This document shows positions 26,964 through 36,782 of a DNA stretch of 64,000 nt, in pieces. The notes under the pieces were generated by a model. That model saw only the letters and a program-made list of their open reading frames with translations. It was not told the origin of the DNA and made no database searches. The position numbers were made by a program, and so were the translations under genes. Within the stretch, counting starts at the first letter, position 1. Every line of letters begins with the position of its first letter. The DNA comes from an uncultured Lachnospiraceae bacterium (lineage in GTDB: Bacteria; Bacillota; Clostridia; Lachnospirales; Lachnospiraceae), in contig CAJUFQ010000005.1 in assembly GCA_910585625.1 (NCBI GenBank), positions 62,001-126,000 of the forward strand, in the 5' to 3' direction.

Positions 26964-29900
26964 ATGAGATTTAAGAAGTTAGTAAGCGGACTGCTTGCAT
27001 GCGCCCTGGTAGCAACTTCCGTATTTACCGGAGATGTGGCTACAGCGAAAGCAGAACAGACGGCGGAGCCGGCAGCAGAAATCGTATCAGGAGATCCGGT
27101 ACCGATGGCCACCTATAATTTTGATGTTTCAGGCGACAACGGTACTCCGACATTGGGAGAGGGCGTGGAGGCGCTTACGTTAGGATCTGCCGGAGCTGCT
27201 ACAGTAGAAAGCACTGATTTTGTAGACGGAAGGACAGAGGTAGCCGGTAATAAGGCAGTAAATCTTGGCGGAAAGTTTGGACTGAGGCTGCCCCAGAAAA
27301 ATATCGGAGCCAATTATACGGTTTCCATGTGGGTAAAGAGAACGGATGATATAGCGAACAATTTCCAGCCGGTTTTGTGGCTTGGAGAGGGAGCTCAGTA
27401 TATTGCGGCGGCAGGCGCATGGCATGAAGGCGCTCCCGGGACAACAACGAGTGACTGTATCATGTGGGGCGGCGGACTTATCGCCAGTGAAGAACCTAGA
27501 TTTACCTTGGCAAAGGATCAGTGGGAAATGCTGACAATTTCACAGCATGGTAAAAGTGTAAGCCTCTATAAGAATGGGAAATGCCTCAGCACGATAGCAA
27601 AAGATAACCTTTTGCAGGCATTAGATGGTGAGAACAAGCAGATTTATATTGGTGTGAATCCCCACGAAGCAGACGGCCTTTTTAAAGGGGTTATTGACGA
27701 TGTCAGCGTTTACAACCAGACGTTGACAGACGACCAGGTATACAGATTGTACGCCGGTAAGGGAGAAAAGGATTTATTTACGGAAGGAACGCTCTCCCTT
27801 GATCCGAACGAACCTTTCAGAGTAATGAAGGGAAAAACAAAGACGGTTTCAGCAACGATTCCTAGCGGTGTTTCCAAAGAAAATGTAACGGTCAGCTTTG
27901 AATCAAACAAGCCCGAGTTCGCAACGGTTGATGCAAAGACTGGTGTAGTCACAGGAGTTGCAGCAGGAACAGCCACCATCACGGCGACCGCTACCTATAA
28001 GGACAGTACGGTACAGCCAAAGACCGCAACGGTTGATGTCACGGTAGAAGAGTCTAAGGGCAATGCACTTGCCGTAGATTACGATTTCGCGAATTCTACA
28101 GGTAAGTTATTGAAAGATATTTCCGGAAATGGCCATGATGCAACCATCCATGGCGCCGAGGCTAAATTTGAAAATGGCGCTTTAGTCTTCCATGGCGGTA
28201 AAAGCAACGCGGCAGATCCTGATTATGTAGATCTTCCCATAGGCATCTTAGAGAGCCTGGACGATCCGGAGCAGTTTACTATTGAAGTAGAATTTTCCAA
28301 GACGGATGATGTTTTGAACGCGTGGCTGTTCTGCTTAGGCGCGACACCTTCGAATCCTGGATATAACTATCTGTTCCTTTCTCCGAATTTTGAGAATACA
28401 AAGTTAAGGTCAGGAATCAGAGGAAACAGTGGTACTGGCACAGCTACAGAAAAGTTATTTAATACTTCCAGCGTTCCGGAAAAGGGTAAGTCCTATACGG
28501 TATACATGGTATTCGATCAGGGAAAGATTTCTCTTTATTGGAATGGAATTAAGATTCAGGGCGAGGGTGGAAAAGAATTCCTGGACTCTGGCTACAGCCT
28601 GATGGAAGATGTTGTAAAGAATGGCTGTAAAGGGGACTATGCGAAGATTTTAGGTTATATCGGAAAGTCCTGCTGGTCGCCGGACGAGTATTATAAAGGA
28701 ACAGTTTCCAAATTTAAGATTCACAATAAAGTAATGACGGACGATGAAGTTGCAGAAACCTTCTCAGAGACATTTAATAAAATTTTTAAGGCAGATATAG
28801 AGAAGAATCTCTTAGGAGACAAGAATGAAGCAATGGATAAAGTTCTTTACAATCTTCCATTGCCGACTAATTATGAAGGCGCTGCAATTACCTGGACTTC
28901 CAATAAGCCGGAAGTAATCACGACAGACGGTACGGTAAACAACCAGGCGGCAAACACAGATGTGGAATTAACGGCGACAGTGGTATCTGGAAAGCTCACA
29001 GGTACGGCAACATTCAAATTTACGGTTCTGCCGGCAGACAGATCGAGTCTTGCGGAGCCGGTAGAAAATGCAAAGAAAGCCAAAGAAGACCCATTCCGTT
29101 CTGACAAATCCAAAGCAGAACTTGAGAGCTTGATTGCAAAAGCTGCGACTGTCAACCAGTCTGGCATCGAAAAACTGATTGCTGATATTAACAGAGCGAT
29201 TGAAAAAGCTGATTACAGCCCGCTTTACATGAATCCGTTTACGGAAATCGCAGACGACTTCAACCCGGCAATCAGCGACATGATTACCTTAAGCCCGAAC
29301 AAGACGGCAACTGTGAAGAAAGACGGTATTGAGGTTCCGGCAACTGTGAAAGACGCTGTGGAAATTACATACGAGTCTCTGGCTCCCGAGGTTGCCACGG
29401 TAGATGAAAACGGTACGGTTACCGGCAAGACTGTAGGGTATGCGATGATTGTTACCAAATTGTCTGCAAAATACGATCAGTTTACGCTGGAGTACTACAC
29501 TCTGGTTAAGGTTGACTTGAATATGAACGGTGTGAAAGCATCTGCCAAGGCTGCTTCTCTTGCCAAAGGCAAGACGACAACGGTTAAGCTCACGATTCCG
29601 AAGGAAATCAGCGATCTGAAACCGACCAAGACTTACCGTGCGACCGGAGCTGTTTCTGTCAATAAGACTACCGGAAAGATTACTGCAAAATCTGCAGGAA
29701 CAGGAAAAGTCTATGTGAAGGTCAGCGCAGCCGGAAAGAGCATTACCAAGTCATTCAACGTCAACGTTGGCGAACTGACAGGCCCGGCTACCGTGAAGGT
29801 GAAGAAATCTATTACCTTGAAAGTGAAAGGCCTGAAAGGGAAAGTGGCATGGTCTCTGGATAAGAAGGGCAAAAAACTTGCAACGATTAAGAACGGTAAG

Positions 29901-29993
29901 CTGACTGCCAAGAAGAAAGCAGGAAAAGTAAAAGTGACGGCGAAGGTTGGCAAGGTAACAATGACCAAGACCATTACAATTAAGAAGAAATAG
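26964..29993 (+). CDS. Secreted LamG-domain protein with bacterial Ig-like repeats
   Basis: A 1,009-residue secreted protein. The signal peptide (LVSGLLACALVATSVFTGDVATAKA) ends near residue 32. Two concanavalin/LamG-like domains are seen: ~50-270 (NYTVSMWVKRTDD, VSLYKNGKCL, GVIDDVSVYNQTLTDDQVYRLY) and ~370-600 (DISGNGHDATIHG, KISLYWNGIKI, SKFKIHNKVMTDDEV). BIG_2-type Ig repeats lie at ~290-355 (VSFESNKPEFATVDAKTG) and ~790-860. Another immunoglobulin-like segment with the ITWTSNKPEVITTDG pattern is at ~630-690. The C-terminal ~130 residues are two very basic Ig-like repeats. No catalytic site is evident. Between two GH43 genes it probably binds the polysaccharide. Confidence 0.8.
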   Translation: MRFKKLVSGLLACALVATSVFTGDVATAKAEQTAEPAAEIVSGDPVPMATYNFDVSGDNGTPTLGEGVEALTLGSAGAATVESTDFVDGRTEVAGNKAVNLGGKFGLRLPQKNIGANYTVSMWVKRTDDIANNFQPVLWLGEGAQYIAAAGAWHEGAPGTTTSDCIMWGGGLIASEEPRFTLAKDQWEMLTISQHGKSVSLYKNGKCLSTIAKDNLLQALDGENKQIYIGVNPHEADGLFKGVIDDVSVYNQTLTDDQVYRLYAGKGEKDLFTEGTLSLDPNEPFRVMKGKTKTVSATIPSGVSKENVTVSFESNKPEFATVDAKTGVVTGVAAGTATITATATYKDSTVQPKTATVDVTVEESKGNALAVDYDFANSTGKLLKDISGNGHDATIHGAEAKFENGALVFHGGKSNAADPDYVDLPIGILESLDDPEQFTIEVEFSKTDDVLNAWLFCLGATPSNPGYNYLFLSPNFENTKLRSGIRGNSGTGTATEKLFNTSSVPEKGKSYTVYMVFDQGKISLYWNGIKIQGEGGKEFLDSGYSLMEDVVKNGCKGDYAKILGYIGKSCWSPDEYYKGTVSKFKIHNKVMTDDEVAETFSETFNKIFKADIEKNLLGDKNEAMDKVLYNLPLPTNYEGAAITWTSNKPEVITTDGTVNNQAANTDVELTATVVSGKLTGTATFKFTVLPADRSSLAEPVENAKKAKEDPFRSDKSKAELESLIAKAATVNQSGIEKLIADINRAIEKADYSPLYMNPFTEIADDFNPAISDMITLSPNKTATVKKDGIEVPATVKDAVEITYESLAPEVATVDENGTVTGKTVGYAMIVTKLSAKYDQFTLEYYTLVKVDLNMNGVKASAKAASLAKGKTTTVKLTIPKEISDLKPTKTYRATGAVSVNKTTGKITAKSAGTGKVYVKVSAAGKSITKSFNVNVGELTGPATVKVKKSITLKVKGLKGKVAWSLDKKGKKLATIKNGKLTAKKKAGKVKVTAKVGKVTMTKTITIKKK

Positions 29994-30020
29994 GAAATGA
30001 CAAACAGGAGGTAAGTCATT

Positions 30021-32621
30021 ATGAAACGTAAAATCATAAATATGGTACTTGCCGCTTGTCTTGCCACAGGCGTGGCGGTCGGCTCTCTGCCGACTGCCGG
30101 CCTTGGAGTGAAGGCGGCGGTAAATCCCTATGAGGCTGTCAAGGATGGCCTGGTCATCCGGGAATCCGAGATTAACCAGCTCCTGACAGAAGATCTCACG
30201 CTCCCGACAACAGTGAATGGCATGGACGGAGCGACCGTTGAGTATAGCGTCAAGGAAGAAGACGCGAAGTACGTGAGCCTTGACGGCAATACCTTAAAGG
30301 TTACACGGCCACAGCCGGAAGAGCCTGACTATAAGTTCACGCTGACAGCTACGGTAACTCCTCCGGCAGGCGTGGAGGTAACATCAACGGACGGTAAATT
30401 AAAGAAGGAATTCCCCCTGACTATCCGCGCAGGGTTGTCTGAGGACGACTATGCAGGCTATGTGTATGTGTGCTTTGCAGATAAGTTACTTAATCCCGTG
30501 ACAGATAAGGATAATGGATATAGAGATGTGCAGCAGATTCATTTCTTCCTTAGTGAAGATGGGTTAAACTGGACTGCATTGAACGGTTTAAATCCGATAT
30601 TTAAGACAGGTACAGATTATACAAATTTGATTGAGAGCTATGGAGGCAATAGTGCCAATTACAAATTAGTATCAGGGGCTGATATCAAGAACACTAGGAC
30701 TGGTGACGCGTCAGTGTTGTTCCCATTTGAAGGAGAGGATCAGGGCGTCCGCGATCCCTATCTGCTTCGGGGTTGTAAGAAGGACGGCAGCGATTCTAAT
30801 AAGGTATGGCTTCTTGCTACCGATTTGAATACCATGGCAGAAAAGTATGGCGGAAACAAAACGAATAATACAGTAGGCAACTGGGGGACAATGACCACGG
30901 ACGGCAAGGGAAGCACTTATCTTTTCATCTATGAGACGGAAGATTGGGTACACTGGACGAGACGTTATGTGGATATGGGGTCGGAAGTCAATGCATGTAT
31001 GGCATGGGCGCCGGAAGCAATTTATAACCCAGTGAAAGACAATTATCTGGTATATTGGTCAGCACGTACTACTGTGGACGGCAGGGCAAGAGACCGCTTG
31101 TATTGTAATGAGACGAGTGATTTTGTGAAGTTTGGCCCCACGAAGTTGTATGAGCAGGAGCCGTTTTATGAGAATTATTTGCCCAATGGCGTAGATAAGG
31201 CTGACGATGGTTATGGGAACATTGATACTTCGCAGCTTTGGGTAGCAGAGACAAAAGAAGACGGAACAACTAATCCTTATGGCACATTATTCCGCCTTGT
31301 AAAGGATGAGACGAATAATCATATTGAGCTTATGAGCGCAAAAACAGTGTTGGATTCCCGGTATGAGGGAGCGGAAAACCAGGCTGCTTATTACGCAACA
31401 GATGCTACCAGGATTACGCCGTATACCGATGCGGCAGGTAATACATTTGCTGATTTAGCATCTATCAATGCCCTTTCAGACCCAACACATATTAAGACAG
31501 CGGAAGTTGTGTATAATTGGTTTAAAAATGAATCTGTCGGTAACCATTTCACAAAAATTTCCCAGAAAGATATGGAAAAATACAGTGGTGCGTTTGAGGG
31601 AGCAACTTTATTTAAATTTATAGACCGTGACGAATGGTGTGTGATGATTGATAATTATGGTGATATGTCTGTTCGTTACGAGCCGTATCTTACGACGGAT
31701 TTATCCAAGCCTGACAGCATCGTGAAAGCTGCTGCCGGAACTTATGGACGTACCGGCGGTGATGTAGGAACCCATGGCGGCATGATTCCGATTACAGTCA
31801 AAGAGTATAACACGTTGATTGATACTTACAATGCTGACAGCTCTGTTTCCAATTACCACAAGATTGACTATATCTCGGTGGACAGCAGGAAGTTTGATGC
31901 GAAGAGGGAAGAGCTGAAACAGGCGGCGGTAAGCAATGAGTACACGGACAGCATGAAGGCGCAGATGACGAAGCTGGCAGAAACAGAGCAGGCATTCAAG
32001 ACTTCGGCGGATGTTGACGCATTGGTAAAACGTGCAGACAAACTGCTTGCGAACAAGACGGTTGAAGTTCCTGAAATGCAGGCTGGCAACGTGTACCTGG
32101 ATGAAGAGGCAGTCACAATTTGCACCAAGGCGACAGAAGGCTTGAAGAAGACGGCGACAATCCACGCTGAGGCGGATATCGACAGCCAGACTTCCAAGAT
32201 TACCTTCAAGAGCGATAAGCCTGCCATCGCATCGGTAAACCCGACGACAGGCGTAGTGACAGCGAAGAAGGCAGGAAGCGCAAAAATCACGGCAACTGCA
32301 CCTGGCGGTGCAAAGGCAGTCTGCAAGGTGACCGTTAAGGGAGTGCCGAGTAAGATTACGCTGAACAATAAAAAGGCAAAGCAGACTGTGAGCTTGAAAG
32401 TGAAGAAGACATTCCAGATTAAGGTGAATATCCCGAGCGGGACTGTCTGCTCCAAGTTCAACTACAAGTGTGATAAGCCTAAGATTGTTTCCGTTGCTAA
32501 GTCTGGCGGAAACACGATGAAAGTTACTGCAAAGAAAGCTGGAACGGCGAAGATTACGGTAACCGCTGCAAATAACAGCAAGGCGAAAGCAGTACTTACT
32601 GTGAAAGTCTCTAAGAAATAG
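30021..32621 (+). CDS. Secreted GH43-like beta-propeller glycosidase with Ig-like repeats
   Basis: An 866-residue secreted protein. The signal peptide is MKRKIINMVLAACLATGVAV and following. An atypical Ig-like segment (~40-135, ATVEYSVKEEDAKYVSLDGN) precedes a five-bladed propeller (~145-620) with GVRDPYLL (D245), LFIYETEDWVHWT, and MAWAPEAIYNPVKDNYLVYWSA (E332), motifs usual in GH43/GH117-like enzymes. The assignment of individual catalytic residues is uncertain. The C-terminal ~160 residues contain BIG_2 repeats (KSDKPAIASVNPTTGVVTAKKAGSAKITA) and end in a lysine-rich strand. It lies 27 bases after the LamG gene, so it is likely in the same operon. The substrate is probably an arabinose- or xylose-containing glycan. 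Confidence 0.78.
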   Translation: MKRKIINMVLAACLATGVAVGSLPTAGLGVKAAVNPYEAVKDGLVIRESEINQLLTEDLTLPTTVNGMDGATVEYSVKEEDAKYVSLDGNTLKVTRPQPEEPDYKFTLTATVTPPAGVEVTSTDGKLKKEFPLTIRAGLSEDDYAGYVYVCFADKLLNPVTDKDNGYRDVQQIHFFLSEDGLNWTALNGLNPIFKTGTDYTNLIESYGGNSANYKLVSGADIKNTRTGDASVLFPFEGEDQGVRDPYLLRGCKKDGSDSNKVWLLATDLNTMAEKYGGNKTNNTVGNWGTMTTDGKGSTYLFIYETEDWVHWTRRYVDMGSEVNACMAWAPEAIYNPVKDNYLVYWSARTTVDGRARDRLYCNETSDFVKFGPTKLYEQEPFYENYLPNGVDKADDGYGNIDTSQLWVAETKEDGTTNPYGTLFRLVKDETNNHIELMSAKTVLDSRYEGAENQAAYYATDATRITPYTDAAGNTFADLASINALSDPTHIKTAEVVYNWFKNESVGNHFTKISQKDMEKYSGAFEGATLFKFIDRDEWCVMIDNYGDMSVRYEPYLTTDLSKPDSIVKAAAGTYGRTGGDVGTHGGMIPITVKEYNTLIDTYNADSSVSNYHKIDYISVDSRKFDAKREELKQAAVSNEYTDSMKAQMTKLAETEQAFKTSADVDALVKRADKLLANKTVEVPEMQAGNVYLDEEAVTICTKATEGLKKTATIHAEADIDSQTSKITFKSDKPAIASVNPTTGVVTAKKAGSAKITATAPGGAKAVCKVTVKGVPSKITLNNKKAKQTVSLKVKKTFQIKVNIPSGTVCSKFNYKCDKPKIVSVAKSGGNTMKVTAKKAGTAKITVTAANNSKAKAVLTVKVSKK

Positions 32622-32696
32622 CAGTGAGGCAAAGCGTGTGGTTGCTGCAGCAATGACGATACAGAAAGCAACAGTTGCGGATTAATTTATGAATCC

Positions 32697-32742
32697 ATCC
32701 CCGGCGGGTATTTGAAAATGCCTGGCCGGGGATTTCTTGTCT
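32697..32742 (+). terminator. Terminator of the polysaccharide-utilisation operon
   Basis: ATCCCCGGC (32697-32705) pairs with GCCGGGGAT (32725-32733), followed by a T-rich tail. It lies about 75 bases after the last gene of the GH43/LamG group. Confidence 0.75.
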
Positions 32743-32831
32743 TATTAGGAAAGACCTTGTCATGCTAAAGCAGGAAAGCGCCTTCTTATAAGACAAAAAA
32801 TAATATGCGTACTTTGTTCTAGGAAAAATAC

Positions 32832-32860
32832 TTTCAAAGAATGGGCGAGTCTGATATGAT
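32832..32860 (+). promoter_or_regulatory. Predicted promoter of the thioesterase gene
   Basis: TTTCAA (32832-32837) and TATGAT (32855-32860) with a 17-base spacer, followed about 45 bases later by the ATG of the thioesterase gene. Confidence 0.55.
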
Positions 32861-32904
32861 ATAAGGAAGGCAGTCAAATATTAACAAACAGGAGGAACAA
32901 AATC

Positions 32905-33294
32905 ATGTTGCAGGCAGGAGTAAAAGGATATCAGGAGATTATGGTTACAGCAGAAGATACAGCTAAGGTGTACAAGAGCGGCACGCTGGATGTACTGGCA
33001 ACCCCTCGGATGGCGGCGCTGATGGAGGAGACGGCCTGGAAGAGCGTTTCCAATCTGCTGGATGAAGGGATGGGGACAGTGGGAATCCGTCTTGAATTGG
33101 ATCACCTTGCCCCGACGCCAATCGGCATGAAGGTTTATTGTGAGTCGGCGCTGGAGAAAGTGGATGGGAGGAAACTGACATTTTCCATCACGGCAAAGGA
33201 TGAACAGGGGGACATAGGGAAAGCGGTACATGAGCGTTTCATCATAGAGGAAGAGAAGTTCCAGAACAAGGCGGATCAGAAAAACAAGAATTAG
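32905..33294 (+). CDS. Hot-dog fold thioesterase (FlK-like)
   Basis: A 129-residue cytosolic protein of the single hot-dog thioesterase family that includes fluoroacetyl-CoA thioesterase FlK. The pattern VLATPRMAALMEETAWKSV (catalytic Thr/Glu helix), GTVGIRLELDHLAPTPIGMKV and the C-terminal strand AVHERFII matches this family well. The acyl-CoA substrate cannot be told from sequence. A strong AGGAGG precedes the ATG. It has its own promoter and seems unrelated to its neighbours. Confidence 0.82.
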   Translation: MLQAGVKGYQEIMVTAEDTAKVYKSGTLDVLATPRMAALMEETAWKSVSNLLDEGMGTVGIRLELDHLAPTPIGMKVYCESALEKVDGRKLTFSITAKDEQGDIGKAVHERFIIEEEKFQNKADQKNKN

Positions 33295-33389
33295 CTGGAA
33301 ATCAGGAGGAAAAAGCCTTTACTTCTATGGAAAATAATGTAATACTTGTTACAACTTTTATGTATGTTCATCTGAAGGAGGTATATGAG

Positions 33390-36300
33390 ATGAGGGAATT
33401 AAGTAAGAAACTATTGGGTATTATGTTGGCAATCACCATGGTAGTGGCAACGATGTCTCCGCTGGAAGGTCTGGCTGCAAACGGAGGAGTGGGCAAGGAC
33501 ATGTCCACGGAGGCATTGGACAGCCAGTCGGCAGGAGCTGGTTCAGATGTGACGCAGGACGATGGGACGGCCGGAGACGTGACGCAGGATGATGGGGATG
33601 TGACGCAGGATGACGGAGAGGAAGAGGTTCCGTCGTATGATATCAATATGCCGGTGATTGAGAGCTTTGAGTTTGCAGAAAATGGAAGAGAGCTTAAGGT
33701 AAGCGACACGCTCCACTTTACGATGTCAGCTTATGATGCGGACAGCGGAATCAGCTCCATCTATGTTTATGTGAGTTGTGATGGAAACGGAAATGGTGGA
33801 TATGTTTCCTTTGAAAAAAGCGAGGAAGGGAATCTGTATACGGGTACACTGCCTTGTAGCGAGCTGAGTGGCAGCGAGTTCCGCGTTTCTGAAATCAGGG
33901 TAGAAGATAAAGCTGGAAATTATGTGACTTGGGATACGTGGGACAGTGAAAGCGGGCAATCGCTTTATACCTTCACCTTAGATTACCAAAGCGTCATTGA
34001 GGAACAGAAAGTATTTGTCTCCAATTTCCGTATGCATGCGGAGGCCTCAAACGAGGATGGGAAATTGCGGACAGGGGATACCGTAACCTTTATGGCAGAC
34101 GTCAGATGCGATGATGAAAAGATAACGGGCGTTGATTCACGTTTGGATGGGTATGCAGGCAATATTGGGAGATCTGAATATCTGGATGTTTCCTATGATG
34201 AGGCTGCCCAGAAGTTAACCGGGACGTTTACGGTCACGGATGAGACCTATCCTACAGAGTGGCATTGGGAATATGTCTATGTAAGTACGGAGTCAGGAAA
34301 ATCTTATTTCTTTCATCCGTTGTCTTTGGAACCGGACGCAGATGTAAAGTTTGAAGTCGTTCAGGAGGATTTTGATACAGAGCCTCCGGTCATAGAGAGC
34401 ATAAGCGTCGACAAAAACGGCCAGTTTGTCAGAGCGGGGGATGTCGTCACTCTGACGGTGAAGGTGAGAGAGGAGCATCCGGGATATGCATATGCATATT
34501 TTACTCCACAAGTGACGAATGTTTCTGTTTCTATTGGCTATGTTGCTATGGAGTATAATACGGTCATGAGCGCATATATTGGATCGGTTACCATTACAGA
34601 AGATATGTATCCATGTGAGTGGGCGCTTACGGAATTATATATAGAAGATGAAAAAAGAAACGTTGCGAATTTGTATGAGTTTCAGAACGATTATTCTGAG
34701 ACCTTGCCCTGGTATTTTAATGTAAAGCCGGGGAATACATTCCGCGAAGATACGAAAAAAGTAACCTTTGATTTTTATGGGTTCGCAGAGCAGGGGGACG
34801 GAAGCTATCAGGCAGACGCTTTGATATGCAGCCAGACGGTTGAGAACGTGGGACGGAGAACTTCATTGAAAGAGTTAGGCGTAACCTTCCCGCAGCCAGC
34901 GGAGGGAGTTACTGCAGAGTGGAGGCGCGGGGGTCCCTGGTGGGATGTCGGCGCGTCAGTAGATGAGAATACCGTATTGCTGTTTAACAGCGCTTCTGAT
35001 ATGACATATACATTTTCTGCTACTTATGATAAGGTGTGTGCGAATGTTTCTCTGACCTACATGGCGAAGGACAGCGGGCAGAAGACTGTCATGATACCGT
35101 TGTTTGTTGACAAGGGCGCGACATACAAGAAGGTGCTGGATGCGTTAACGCTGCCGGAGGATGCGGAAACCGAGGCGTTTGGCGGAAGTTTTGAACTGCT
35201 TTACAGCGACGACTATTTTAATGAGAACACGCAGGTAGATGGCAAATCTTGTTACTTGGATGCGCAGCCAAAGTACAAGGACTGCCAGGTGGCATGGAAC
35301 CTGAGGTATATGGGGCAGGATGGCAAGGAAAAATCTGAGGTTATCAATAAATCATACCTCAAAGGGACAAAGCTTGACGATGCGCTGGCAGATCTGGAGA
35401 AGCCGGAGGATGCCGCAGGGGCAGAATTCGAGGCCTGGTTTTTGGAAAGCCCTGGCGTAGGAGAAATATCCCAGTCCATGCAGAGACTGGACGTGGTGGC
35501 GGTATACCGTGGAAAGACTACGGTGGATGCAGTTTATACATATCGCGGGGAAGAAGGAGAAATAATTTCTGAAAGCGGCATGGTCCTCATGGATGGGGAA
35601 AATCTCACAGACGCGCAGATTCAGGGCGAGGCTTCCGAGGCATTCAAAGATGTGAAGCATTATGAAGGGCTGGGGCTGTCGGAATGGACGAGCGTCATTG
35701 GAGTGAACCAGCCGAGATATAAGACGGTCGAGTTCCAGGCGTTATACCAGAATTGCGTGCTGATATTCAAATATCCTGACGGCTCCATTCAATATGTTGT
35801 CCGGGACAAAGGCGCACAATACACGCTTCCGACAGAGTATGGAACGTATAAGGACATTGTCTGGGAAGGATTTGCGCAAGGCGAGACAGTGACGGTTCAG
35901 GAGGACAGGGAATTCATTGTCAAAGACTACAAGCACCAGGGCGGAGAGCAGGAAGGGCCGCAGGGGGTAAGGCTTCCGGATGATGAGATTGCCAAAATAA
36001 CGGAAAAGATTGAAACGGCAGAGGAAGGGGCTACGATTACAATCGATATGTTAGAGGCCACCGTTGTACCCAAAGAGGTATTGGAGGCAATCAAAGGGAA
36101 GTCTATTGAAATCGTGCTTGACATGGGAGATTACAGCTGGACAATCGGCGGCACAGAAGTGCTGGCGACAAAACTAAGAGATATCGATTTGGAAGTGAAG
36201 GTCGGAGCAAATACAGTACCTTCCGGCATTGTATCTTCCCTGGCCGGGGAGAAACCTACTACCCAGCTTTCCCTGACCCATAATGGAGATTTCGGCTTCC

Positions 36301-36782
36301 GGGCAGATTTGACCGTGAACCTGGGCAGTGAGAACAGCGGCGGTACCGGGAATCTGTATTATTATGACAGCTCTGGAAAATTGATTTTCATGAATTCCGG
36401 GAAGATAGGGGAAGATGGAAGCACGACCTTGTCGTTCTCCCATGCATCTGATTATGTCATTGTCATTGAAAAGGCGGGCGCGCCGGACGACCCCAAAGAG
36501 GATGGGACAGAAGGAAGCGGCGGCGATAACGAAAACGGCGACGGGAAAGAAGATGGAACAGAGGAGAATGGAGGAGACGAAGAAGACGGAAACGGGGGAG
36601 ACGAAGAAGATGGAAACGGGGGAGATAAAGAAGGCGGCAGCAAACCCAAAGATGATGGCAAGAAGGATGGAAAAGGGCAGACAGCTGATATCGAAAAGAG
36701 GGATAGCCGTGTCACGACCGAGCCTGCCGGTGTAAGAACAGACGTACCGTACAGAAAAAGTCCTAAGACAGGGGAATATTAA
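33390..36782 (+). CDS. Large secreted surface protein with SPKTG sorting motif but no anchor segment
   Basis: A 1,130-residue secreted protein. The signal peptide (LLGIMLAITMVVATMSPLEGLA) is followed by a short VTQDDG repeat. Three related Ig-like segments come next, each with a pattern such as LKVSDTLHFTMSAYDADSGI or FVRAGDVVTLTVKVREEHPG. A middle region has strand-rich repeats (FDKGATYKKVLDAL-like), and a coiled or alpha/beta segment lies near 900-1000. A Gly/Asp/Glu-rich linker (NGGDEEDGNGGDEEDGNGG) precedes the end, which is RKSPKTGEY. SPKTG fits class B sortase motifs of Clostridia, but the hydrophobic helix and basic tail are missing. The ATG at 33390 has AAGGAGG upstream; an earlier in-frame ATG at 33327 lacks one. 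Confidence 0.8.
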   Translation: MRELSKKLLGIMLAITMVVATMSPLEGLAANGGVGKDMSTEALDSQSAGAGSDVTQDDGTAGDVTQDDGDVTQDDGEEEVPSYDINMPVIESFEFAENGRELKVSDTLHFTMSAYDADSGISSIYVYVSCDGNGNGGYVSFEKSEEGNLYTGTLPCSELSGSEFRVSEIRVEDKAGNYVTWDTWDSESGQSLYTFTLDYQSVIEEQKVFVSNFRMHAEASNEDGKLRTGDTVTFMADVRCDDEKITGVDSRLDGYAGNIGRSEYLDVSYDEAAQKLTGTFTVTDETYPTEWHWEYVYVSTESGKSYFFHPLSLEPDADVKFEVVQEDFDTEPPVIESISVDKNGQFVRAGDVVTLTVKVREEHPGYAYAYFTPQVTNVSVSIGYVAMEYNTVMSAYIGSVTITEDMYPCEWALTELYIEDEKRNVANLYEFQNDYSETLPWYFNVKPGNTFREDTKKVTFDFYGFAEQGDGSYQADALICSQTVENVGRRTSLKELGVTFPQPAEGVTAEWRRGGPWWDVGASVDENTVLLFNSASDMTYTFSATYDKVCANVSLTYMAKDSGQKTVMIPLFVDKGATYKKVLDALTLPEDAETEAFGGSFELLYSDDYFNENTQVDGKSCYLDAQPKYKDCQVAWNLRYMGQDGKEKSEVINKSYLKGTKLDDALADLEKPEDAAGAEFEAWFLESPGVGEISQSMQRLDVVAVYRGKTTVDAVYTYRGEEGEIISESGMVLMDGENLTDAQIQGEASEAFKDVKHYEGLGLSEWTSVIGVNQPRYKTVEFQALYQNCVLIFKYPDGSIQYVVRDKGAQYTLPTEYGTYKDIVWEGFAQGETVTVQEDREFIVKDYKHQGGEQEGPQGVRLPDDEIAKITEKIETAEEGATITIDMLEATVVPKEVLEAIKGKSIEIVLDMGDYSWTIGGTEVLATKLRDIDLEVKVGANTVPSGIVSSLAGEKPTTQLSLTHNGDFGFRADLTVNLGSENSGGTGNLYYYDSSGKLIFMNSGKIGEDGSTTLSFSHASDYVIVIEKAGAPDDPKEDGTEGSGGDNENGDGKEDGTEENGGDEEDGNGGDEEDGNGGDKEGGSKPKDDGKKDGKGQTADIEKRDSRVTTEPAGVRTDVPYRKSPKTGEY

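Noticed and set aside
30711..32671. Reverse-strand hydrophobic frames inside the GH43-like gene as membrane proteins
   Set aside because: They mirror lysine- and threonine-rich forward sequence, which reads as Phe/Leu/Val-rich on the other strand.
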